Below are positions 47,401 to 59,400 of a stretch of DNA of 64,000 bases, in pieces. The DNA comes from Coccinella septempunctata (Eukaryota > Arthropoda > Insecta > Coleoptera > Coccinellidae). The stretch is from the NCBI RefSeq assembly GCF_907165205.1, contig NC_058196.1, positions 18,084,501 to 18,148,500 on the forward strand, written 5' to 3'. Made by a program: the position numbers and the translations under genes. A model generated the notes under the pieces. It saw only the letters and a program-made list of their open reading frames with translations. It did no database searches and was not told where the DNA came from. Within the stretch, counting starts at the first letter, position 1. Each line of letters starts with the position of its first letter.

Positions 47401-50400
47401 GATATCATGCGTTGAAGTACACTGGTACCATCAGTGTGGCTCTAGACAGATGATAACTCTTTAAAATACGTGGACTAACTTTAAACCACACTTTTTTGAC
47501 GTGACGTGGTTTCCCATGATGACACGTGAGCTCACGTGACGTGATAGCAGTCTGTTTCCAGGTTTCCACCTTAACAGTCATAGTTTGTTCGACGTGTCGG
47601 TCGGATCCACCAAACCTAGCTATCGTGACCAATGCTATTGTGGCACACAAAGCTCAGAGACCTATTATATTCTCCCTCCCATCCCATCTTCCTAAGGAAA
47701 GAAATGATGTCAGATTGACATGGGGAGTAAAATTCAAGAGTTCTTCTAGAACAGTGTTTTTCAACTTTTTTCTAGACAAGTGTAAAAAAACTCCCCTAAC
47801 GTTCGCTTTTTTATATCACACAGTATTTATGTGCGAATTGACATTTTCATCAATTGCACGAATGAGAAGTACACAAAGAAATCGCTTGAATTTGGAAAAA
47901 TAAATTAATTCTCCCAATAGCAAAAACGAATCCGTCTTTCCGAACTTTATTAATTTTTTTTAGTATGTTATTTTGACCTTTCGGGAACCTCCTCACCAGA
48001 AGCTTTGCGACCCCCTGGGTCGTTACTCACAGGTTGAAAAACACCGTTCCAGAATATATTCTGGAATCTATAATCTATAGATCCAACTTGAAGGAACCAA
48101 AGGTTCCAAGTCTGTCTCTGTCTGCCGCCAATGGTTTCGTCTTCTTCTAGGCAAAGCCTGCAGAGTGCTTCATTGACGATGTTGAATATTTTTGTGAGCT
48201 GTGAGTCTTCAATGTCCCGTGAGGGATGCCACAATGGATCTCTGATTAGTTCTAGAAAATCCCAATGGTTGGTTTGTTTTTTTTGAGGCACCAAGATATG
48301 GCCCTATGCGAGTAGTGCAGACCAGGACAGCTGCTCCAATACATTTTTTATTGACCTTCGTGGTCATGTGATTGAGACAAAGCTTAATGGCAAAAATTTC
48401 CGCCTGGAATGCTGCCGTTAGCTCGCTGGAATTGAGCTTGGTCAGTGGTCTGTGACTATAGACACTGGCTCCAGAGCCATATTCGGTTTTTGATCCGTCA
48501 GTAGACCAATGGGGTCCTTGTAAGTAAAGTTACAAGCCTCTGTTGGGAGGCACAGCACTGAAGGTTCTGTTCGGACCAGTTCTTGTAACTGTCAGATTAG
48601 ATAGATCTCACGCCCACACCTCGGCAGCCTTCAGTTCGGCTTGGAGCTGGTTAGGCACGAAAATCAGTTTGTCAGTATCGTTCATGGTTAGGCTGTAGAA
48701 CCTGTGAGTTGCTAGTCTCGCCTCTCCCCTCACAAAAATGTGAAGGGTTTATTTAATAGTATCTCCATAGATGCAGTTGGAGTAGAGCTGAATGCCCCTG
48801 AAATCATGAGGCATGGGGTTCTTTGGAGTCTCGCAAGTTTTTTCTCTGTTCACAGTGGAGTCGATGAAAATAATAAAAAAGTTTGTTTCCAGGTTCGGTC
48901 TGTACAAAATTAATGAGTGGGTTTGGATCCGAAAAAACACCCTGTACATATATCAATATTTTTAAGTTTCATTTAAAAATTTGGAAAGACCGAAAAAAAA
49001 AGTTTTACGGCAAGTAATCTTTTCGCTTTAGAACTTGAACTTGAGTTCGAAACTATGTGTTTCGATAATGCGGTGATAAAAAATTTCAAAACAAATTGTA
49101 TTTTACCAGGTTTATTCCATAAAATCATCAACTCATTTTATTTTCCTTAAAAACTAGATACCAAAATTATTATTATCAATAACTGAATTCCAAACAACCT
49201 GCATGTATGTGTAAGAAAATCATCATAACATGTGTTCATTGCACAATATTGGAAAATGATGGAATTCCCAAAAAAGATTGGAGCAAATCCACATTTGAAG
49301 AGTTAAACAAAACATACTGGAACTACAATTTTCTTTATCCGCTTCCAAATATTTTTTCAATTCTAAACTCTCTCTTGCTGCTTTCTCGATAAGAACAATA
49401 ATGAAATAGAGGACATGCAGACGCACGTATTGATTAAATACAATTAATACACAATACAAATTGAAATCACATACACAAAAGGTTTATAATTACATTAATT
49501 CGGGTTCGGGACATCCAACCTAAAGTATATTATTCACAAAATTTCACAATTCGTGCACACTGCTTTATTTCAGGATCCAGAAATTAGAAGAATAAACAAA
49601 AAGTTGACGATATAAGATGGAGAAGTACCATCGGGGAAAATTAATTTTTCACAATTCGTGCACACTGCTTTATTTCAGGATCCAGAAATTAGAAGAATAA
49701 ACAAAAAGTTGACGATATAAGATGGAGAAGTACCATCGGGGAAAATTAATTTTTTCAAGGTTTTGTGTCACCTCATTTTCGAAAAATTTAGATTTGACTA
49801 ACTAGTGGGACAGTTCCTATCAGGAAACACCGAATATACTTAGTCCCACTCATTCTTTTCTGTTCTCTATAGATTTGTGAATGAACTTTTAAAATATTGA
49901 TATACAGAATTTGTTTGGACTCCAAACTCAATTATCAATTTTTTTTTTATAGCCGGACCTGGAATCTGAATTTTTCATTATGTTTATCGGCAGCACTCCG
50001 GACAAAGAGCATATTTTTCATTATTTATTATAAAATAATCCAAAAATGTATGGGATGGTTAAGTATAAATTAATTGTAAAAATTGAAGAATATTACTAGA
50101 ACATTGAACTTATTTGGGGCAAATATTCTGAGAAGCCTAAGAATGCTTAAATACGCTAATAGCAATTTGAATTTTCCATCATCGAAGTATTTTGAAAAGG
50201 TGCAAATATTTTGCAAAAATCGAAAGAAAGTATAACTGAATTTCGATTGTCAGTCAACCCATGACTGATTAAGCCCATCCGGTCCTTTACCAATGTGGTA
50301 TTAAATATACATATTTGACCTTTGGATATCCTTTTCCGATGCATTATTCAATAATTGATTCAATGGGAATCAATGTCCTCGATATATTCGATTATAACTG

Positions 50401-53400
50401 TTCACTGGACTTTAAGACGGTACACAGTGAGATTATTATCATTTATTTCTCATACACTGGGTCTTTTTCTACTCAACCATTCAGGGGCGTATGTAGGCGG
50501 GGGGCAGACCCCCGGGGCTGCCCGAAATGAATATTATTAACTGGGAGACTAGGCGCAATTTTTTTTCGTGTTTGTTAACTAATATTCACTATTAGAAATA
50601 ATGAACTTAAAACCGATTATAAGATTTTTACTAAAATCATTTTTTGAATCACGACATGTGTTTCGCTATTACCCACATGAAGATGCTATTGTGATAGCGA
50701 AACACGTGTCGTGCTTTGAAAACTCATTTTTGTGAAAATCGTATAATCTGTTCTAAGTTAATCATTTCCAATAGTAAATATTGGGTAGCGAGCCCGAAAA
50801 AGAATTTGAACCCCCTGAAAGTATCACAGTTTTCGATATTCAAAACGATATTTAGGGTTGGACAATGGGGAATTCTCCTCAATTTGGGTTATCACTGCAT
50901 ATGCAAGTTTAAACTGAATAATTATGAGTTTCATTCATGATTGTTTCAAATTCACCGCGGAAACTATTCCAAATCATCCTTCAAATATGGGGTTTTGAAA
51001 TTGAAATCGCTTTGTGCGGAGTTTACGATTTGGCAACAGCGCATACAAGACAATGAAAAGAACAATGTCCGATCAGCTTGTTTATAAAATAACAGCTGTT
51101 GATCTACAGGCGCGTACTTACTGGCGAGCTTCAACTGCAACCGGCCATAAAAATCCCATAAAATTTTACGACCTTCCTCGTTTGTCGCAGATTTCATGGA
51201 CAGCCATCTTTGTCTATCTCATCAAGATAATGTATTTGTTGTCCCTTATTATCAAGGCGTATTTCAGTCGATGTTGCCAACTTGTGCAATCCACATGAAA
51301 CGCTTTAAATTTTAAATACCCATTTTTATTTTTCATTTTTAAGTGCTTAAATTTTTTTTTTTGGGAAACGGTTGAAATGGTTATTTCAAAATGTGACGTT
51401 TCAAAGATATTCCATAAAAAATACATCAGTTTCGTCAGAAGGAGTATTCCCTATTATGGATTTTCGTCATATTGGAAATAATGCCTTTCAATTACAATAT
51501 CTTATCAACAAATCATTAATTGAGCAGTTGTGTATCAGATTATTATCGATATTCAGCAATTCCAATATGTGATTGAACATTGAGAAAAGGAAATGGGAAA
51601 AAACATATTGCCGATGTTACTAGACCCATTCCACTAGGCATATACGGAAGCGTGGCAGATTTATACACAAATATTCAACTTGATTTTTCATGGACTAAAA
51701 TGATCAGATTCGAATATTGTTTTCGATGTATCGGTTAATATCTGAATTTCAATATGAAGTACTCATTACCGCTTAAAATGTATGAGATTATGAGTTATAT
51801 TGATTCAAACTGAAAAACAGTTTTGCATTATTCTGCACCAATGGAGTGACACTTTGATACAATCAGTTTTGATACTGAGTAAAATCTCATTTAACTGCTA
51901 ACAATGCTTTTGTATTAAATGCCTGATTATAAATAATGAACGAAAAAATCATTCAGTGGAATCGTGACAACAAATTTCTAATAGAAAAAATCACTCACAG
52001 TTATCCCTTCTCAGAGTTTCTTCTTTTAAGTGAAATCAAATTTCGGACAAAACAATGAAATGTAGTCACAGCATTCTTTTATTGTGGTATTACACTTTTG
52101 ACCATAACAAAAACAAACTCTCGCACAAACTTTCAACCCTCACGAAAAAAAAGTCACTGTTTCTGCTGACGAATGGTTTGATTTTTCGAATAAACCTCCA
52201 ATCGAAATATTATTGAACTCTTATTTCAAGTTATTGCTTCTGAATACATAACCAGCAAAATTTCAGGATAAACGATAAAAACAACAAAAATATCTTGTCC
52301 TCATCACAACAAGAAAAATTCAAAAACATGTAATTTGGTAGGTACCATTGCCAGTTATATCCAGTCAAGTCTATCGAAAATGAACAAAGCAGTATTATAC
52401 GGGATGATCGATAATGGTTACTGCGATGGTAGTTTGTTAGTTCGATTTAGATCGTGACATTTGTTGATTTAATGGGGAATTCTCCTCAATTTGGGTTATC
52501 CCTGCATATGCAAGTTTAAACTGAATAATTATGAGTTTCATTCTTGATTTTTTCAAATGCACCGCGGAAACTATTCAAAATCATTCTTCAAATATGGGGT
52601 TTTCAAATTTAAATCGCTTGGTTTCAAGTTTACGATTTGGCAACAGCGCCTACTAGAAAATAAAAAGAACAATGTCCGATCAGCTTGTTTATAAAAAAAC
52701 AGCTGTTGATCTATAGGCGCGTACTTACGACCTCCCTCGTTCGTCGCTTTAAATTTAAAATACCCATTTTTATTTTTAATTTTTAAGTGCTTAAAATAAT
52801 TTATTTTTGGAAACGGTTGGAATGGTTATTTAAAAATGCGACGTTTCAAAGATATTTAATAAAAAATACATAATTTTCGTAGAAAATTATTAGTATTCCC
52901 TATTATTGGCGGATGTTATGCATCTGAATTAATTCGTTTGTTAGATGTTTTAAATTTTAGACAATCAACATTCAAATCTATGGTACTTTAACAAATTCAA
53001 CCTTGATTATCGGAAGATCTAAATCAACAACCTGAAATGCCCTTTCAGAGATCCCTTGTGATAACACAAATCTCGAATGACCTTTTTGAATTGAATTGAT
53101 GTCTACCCCGATTTGGAATGCTAAATGTTAGTAGGTATATTTCGCAGATTTTCGAAATAATGATCCTCTGAATGAAATTTGCAGCCTTTGAATTTCTTTG
53201 TCGTTATTAACAAATCTTGAAAGCACAAATTTGAAGCTGGCTGAAGGAGAATTCTTCACTTTTACAAGTTCGAAACTAGAGCTTAATGATTTCATGATGA
53301 GTTTGAACCAGTTTTCGAATCTGAATTGTTTTCTTATAAGTGGAAATGCGTTCTTAATTTTATTGTTCCGCTTGTTCGGATTACTTTCATTGAAAAGTGT

Positions 53401-56400
53401 GTAATTTCGAGTAATTTATTCAACCATTCAAGAAACAAACTGTCTAATGATTTGGTATAGGTAAAGGTTGAAAAAATATGTTTCTATGAATAATAATTGG
53501 CATAATTACTATAATAATACGTTCAAATTGTAGGATTTCATGCACATGTAATGACGAAAATAGTTTTTCACGAATTCCCACGTTCATTAAATATTCTTCT
53601 ACGAGATTGAATAATTTTTATTTATCATATTTTTGTTCATTATTGGATATAGAAAATCCGAAACGGAAAAAAATTGTTTTGCAATTTTCCCTGTCCATGT
53701 TCAACCAGAAACGTATTTCAAAGTTCAATAATAAATGTGGGAGTAGAAAGATGTATTTTCAATGATTTCCAAACGATATGCGTTTTGCCATTCAAAATTC
53801 TCCCTGGACAAATTATTCATGCCACCGGTGTGAACTTTCTAGCACACTCTTTGTCGGAAATACACGAACACATCAGTGACCAGTGGCATACAGACGAAAA
53901 CCATAATTTATATTGAAATTACGTTACAGTATGGAGAGGAAAGAGAAACAGAACGATCACCGTAGTGAAAAAGCGGTAATTTTGACGTCAATTTGAATTC
54001 ATTTTATTGTAGGTTATTGTCACTACAGTTGTTTCTGATGATTTTTCAAATATATACAGTAAGCGTAGTTAATTTCCAGCTTTATTCATTCATAAAAATT
54101 AAGAAAAAAAAAATTCCAAAGAAATCACTGATTGAAGAAAATAAAACATACAAATGTTTATAATCGTTGATTGAAAACGGGATGTTCATATAATAGTCAA
54201 TAATAATAAATGATTTAATGTAATCTTCATAATAACACACTCAGAGAGGAGTAGAAAACATTAAGACAGCAAAAGGTGACAATTTCTCAATTGATGGAGA
54301 CGATTTGTTTTCAATACTCAGCTGAGAACCGTTATGTTGTGTTATGCTCATCAGAAATGCCCATTTCTGAACCATCTAGGTTTAGTTGCACTTTATTAAC
54401 ATTCAGAAGAGTACACTTCTCACGCGGGATGACAATTTCGATTCCGATCAGCCTTTTTGATATCTTCATTGCAAAAGTGCTCTTGACACATATATTGATT
54501 TGGTGTGAATTCTTATAATAAGGTATTTTTTACTTTTCTTCTCAGATATGTGCTCTGAAATTTCCTCTTCTTTCGAAAATGAAATACTTATTAAATCTTT
54601 TAATCGTTTTTCACCACTACCGGAAATCAGTTCACTCAGCTAACTCCAATTAGGTTCAATAAAAAACTCGTATCCTCTCCTGAACCAGCCAGCGCATCTA
54701 TTGGCTAAAACATGAACTATTTCCTGGTACATAATTTATCTGTTCTCCTTCTCTCTACTCTCCATACTTTACAACATGTAATGAAGAACATGCACAGAGT
54801 AGATGAAATCAGAGAGAAACAATAAAAAACAATAATTATCGAAATTATTTCGAGGACATGATGTTTTCATCCACATTATCAGTGTTTCACTATTATAGCC
54901 CATGCATGATCATATTTGCTATGTTGAATGGCTATATCGGTATGATTAACCACAAGAAAAGTAATAGACTCGCCGAGGGATACAAGGGGTGATTATTCAT
55001 CCCTTCAATAACAAGGAATAACAAGGAAATCGTAAATGATAATAAATCTAATTAATTTCAATTTCGATTATCTGAGTGAGAGGAATAACTTGAGTTTCAT
55101 CAATGTGTTATATTGCTTTTTTGAGGCCCAAACAATTCAAAAAAAAATTATTGAGTATTCGATTTTTATTTATTCAGTCGAATTTATACTTCTTCAACAC
55201 TGATAGCAATAACTTTGTAGTACTTACAAATCTTCATAACTATGAAGATGAATTTTACCACTCAGGCTGCCATACATTTTTTTTTTCACCACGAGAGCTC
55301 AAATTTTCACGTTTATAACCGTAGTACACAGAAAAGTGACGTCGTATTGTTTTGGAAAGAAAAAGACATCACAAGATATCTGTCATAATTTTTTATTTTA
55401 AATTTGTACCCTTAAGAACCACATGTGTGGACCACATTAAGTGCTCTAATAATTACAGAGGTCGACTCACCTCAGAGCACCACCTCATTGTACTGTTATA
55501 TCTCGAAAAAAATTGCAACGAGCAAAAAAGCTTCACTAAAATTTTTCATGTCATATTCAACTTCAAAATTATACTCATATAAATATACGGTTCTTCACAT
55601 AGATCTTAGATTTCTTATTCTTTTCTTATGTTGTTCAATATATATCAAAAAAATCCTTTTTTTTTTCAGTATGGCAGACAAAACATCGAATCGGCCCAGA
55701 ATGGAAGGAAGTTGGAAGAAGAGAGTGACGATGAAGGTTACAGCGAAAGCACAAACAACACACCAGTAGACGAAGTGGATTCTAATAAGCACAACGGCAC
55801 GCACAAGAACGGATACATACCAAATTCCAATCCGCTCATCAGCAGGGATCTGATATTGGTTCCAGAACCTCCCACACCTGCCAAAAAGAGCGAAAAACTA
55901 GTCGAAAAAAGCCCTGATAATGAAATATCCGAGAAGGTAGGCAATATGTGAAGACGAAAACTCGTCGTCACGTAGGCTGTGTAATTTTGAAGGTTGATGT
56001 TCTATAAATGAACGTAATTCTTTTCTTGAATCACTCGGTATTCCCGAAATGTAAACATTGACGACATTCAATCGACAGGCTGTCCCAAAACTAGTGAATC
56101 AATCGTCACTCCACGATAGAGTACACCAAATACTATTGAATGACACCAATATTAGTACAGCGAAAATGTACCGTTTATAAAATAATCAGAATTTTATGAA
56201 AATTCCAAAAGTTGCCAATTTTCGGATTATTTTTTTCAATCCCAGGCCAGTTTGTGACAAAGGATAGCGATTTTAAATTATATTAATCCTAGATTATTGT
56301 TTTATCACACCTAATTAAAATTATTCCAAGTAGTTAATCGAAAACCCCAGTAAATGTAAATTAAAACGATTGTTTTTTTCTACACAATTTTGATTACTCA

Positions 56401-59400
56401 GAATAAACCCCTCTATAGGGGTGATAATATGGGCGAAAAATGCTGTCGTTAATCACAAATTGGCCCTGTGATTAGAAAAATAGACCGAAAATCGGCAATT
56501 TCAGGTTAGGTTAGGTCGAGGGTTAGGTCCATTTCTGGAGTAGGATTCAATCATGAATGCTTTTTGCTCGTCGGTAAAACCACAATCCAGAACGCTAACT
56601 TGACAGTTTACCAGGAAAATGGTACAGCGTAAGCTAAGAATCCCGTTTATTATGAGAGTATACTCGCTTCAAAAATTTTTGACATCTCAGGCGGCTATGG
56701 AGTAAAGAAAGTAAGAGTAAGTGAGTGAAGGTCTGTTTACATTCACCCACCTGAAGATTCTATTGTGATAGGGAAACACGTTCCGTGGTCTAAAAACTCA
56801 TGTTAGTGAAAATCATATAATTCTGATTTTAGTGAAACCAATTTCATTGGAAGCATTGTATTGCGATGAATGTTCATTCCTGTCACGTGTGTTGAACGAC
56901 TCAAGCGTTTTCAGTGCGGACAAGAAGACGTTCTAGAATCTAGATGATCCACGCCCTAGTCGCGTGGTATGACTCTTGAAGCCCTTAAATGCGAAACTTT
57001 CAAAAAGCAATGAAAATATTTCTGATGAAATTCGATTGTTTGTTCTTTCTATTCTCAATACATAAATAGCAGCCCCCGTATTATTATATTGTGAATTTTA
57101 ATTGATATCTGGTAACTGCAGGAAGAATTCAAGGACTTCGATCTGTCCAGTGTGGTGGATTACATTAAGGTTGGAGTAGAGGCCATAATCGAAGACGAGG
57201 TAACATCTCGGTTTGAGGCTGAAGAACTGAAGAACTGGAACCTACTGATAAGGACCAACAGGCATTACGAATTCATCAGCTTGAAACTGACGATCCTATG
57301 GATTTGTGGCTTTTTCCTGAGATACTTCTTCCTGTTTCCACTACGAGTATTGATCTGTTGTTTTGGGGTAAGCTATAATATTCCCTCATTAGTTCTCAAT
57401 CTATCTTCAGTGAGATTCTTTTTCTGTTGATACTTTATTCTTCATCAGGAAGGACCTTCTTCTTTTCAATTTCAATGTAAATCCATCTTATCGTAAAAAT
57501 TCTATTTTTTTTATTACTTTTTAGTTATCCCTTCACTAGCGTAAAAATTGTTGGCAAAATTTATATAAGTATTGTTATAATATAATAATCTGAAAAACTT
57601 TTTTGCCAGTGGTTCTTTTCAACATCATCTAACATAGGCTTTCACGATTCTTCGAAACCTTCAAATATTTATAATAGTAATGGTGAATATGAACAGTCAT
57701 TACAAAAAAAAAATGGTTCATGAAACCATTGATGGACGTTCATATAAAAAAAAATAGGGCTATTCAACGCGTTATATAAAAGTGTCATTTCAATTGTTGC
57801 AGATATTAATTTCTAAGTAACCAAAAATTCTCTTTCAAGAAAATGAACTAAGTGACCTCTGATATTTCACGGGATCATAAAGAGTGTTCATTAAATTTCG
57901 TCATCAAGTAGGCAATGAAAATTTAAAGTTGATATTCGGTACTAGAACGATGTGCTGGTTTCTACCTAGATATAAATTATTTAAACACATTGAAGGAAAT
58001 CACCCGTGATAGAAATGAATTTTGAATAACCTAGAGGTTTTTTTCCTTAACGAATCAAGAGTAAACTGCTCATCAAAAGATATTTGTATTGAATTAATTT
58101 GTGTTTTCGTTTTAGAAAAACAGAATTTCCTTTTAAAATGGGTTCAAATTAAGATCAACATAAAATTCTAGGTTTTTGATGAATAGTTCGGCGTAGCAAA
58201 GTACCTACGGTGATGGTAAACGTGAAATCACATTTGGCTAACATTTAATAAATTGGCCACTTGCACTGGTGTTCAACCATTCTGAAGCATCCCTGAAGCT
58301 CTGTTGAAATCGTCATCGGTTAAAACTTGTTTCGGCATAATGAAAATTTCATTTTTAATTGCATAGAACCGTTTGATCTCATCGAAAACAAAATACAGAC
58401 TGAAAAGAAAGTCATCAAAATAGGCACTTCTGACACACATGGACAAAGAATTATTGAACTTTATGAAAACTGGCTTCACTTCGGGCTTTCAGATCCTAAA
58501 TTAATATGGAGTTTCGTTCATATTTTGAACCCTAAAATCACCCATGAAATAAATAAATGTTAAATCCTGACATATTATTTCTTTATGGAAATCTTACGCG
58601 AATCTAGTTTTGAATACCCTCCCTGTATAAATTATCAACCTTTTGAACATCATAGCCTGCTTGTCGACGAATTTCAATGATTTCTTTTCAATTCGATAAC
58701 ATCAAGTGCAATTAGTATTAGTAAAGATTTCAGATATACGAATAACTGATATGATTACTCTTGATCTTAAACACTGCACTTTTCGTAGTTTCAATTTTCT
58801 AATAATCATTAGACATTTTTCTTCGATAACGATAATAGTTCCGGAACAATAGTGTTTACATATTACTTATGTAGTATGCTACCTAACAACCCGCATAAAA
58901 TTTGTGATTTAGGCATTATAACGATAAAGGAAAATTCACATATTTCTCTCATCCATTTCACGAGTTCAAAATCATCGAGAATAAATGTTTCAAGAGAAAT
59001 TTGTTACCCGAACAGATTTTGTGGATGCTAATATCAACCTATCTCTTGGGAAAACTACCGGAAGGTGCCGTTAAACGTTGGGTGAACAAGAGGGTGTACA
59101 TTATAGCTTTCAGAATTTTCGCCAGATCCTTTATCGGCTATATCAATATACACAATAAGCAGTACAGACCCGCCAATGCTTCGGTGTGCGTTGCCAACCA
59201 CACCACGCCGATGGATGTAGTAATCCTTTCGACGGACAACTGCTTCTCTCTGGTGAGTCAACACGGCCCGGAGTCCCAGTCCACATTGTCCAACGCTAGA
59301 AATACGCCCGAGCTACCTAGCAGAATAGCTTTTGTGTCTGTCCTTTCGTTTTTCTTATTTTTCAGGGTTGTTTTTTCATTGTATTGGGGTGAGAGTTTTT

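Larger units (their letters stand above)
32468..55669 (+). other. Gpat4: GPAT intron 1, 23.2 kb, repeat-filled
   Basis: Starts GTAAGT and ends T-rich CAG. It holds transposons, LINE fragments, minisatellites and duplicated blocks listed separately. The stretches 32580-34190, 34350-35730, 43760-44940, 45660-47330, 48960-49540, 51600-52470 and 52940-55660 show nothing I can identify. I found no host gene nested inside it. Confidence 0.8.

Noticed and set aside
47526..47903. 125-residue plus-strand open frame
   Set aside because: It begins inside a MITE and has no recognisable similarity; taken as chance.
55425..55804. Open frames of 69-114 residues around GPAT exon 2
   Set aside because: They cross the intron/exon border in other frames; the family match and phase-0 splice sites support 55670-55936 only.
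56503..56530. GGTTAGGTTAGGT, resembling the insect telomere repeat TTAGG
   Set aside because: Only two to three units, and similar short runs (for example near 2977) occur by chance in insect DNA; not a telomeric tract.
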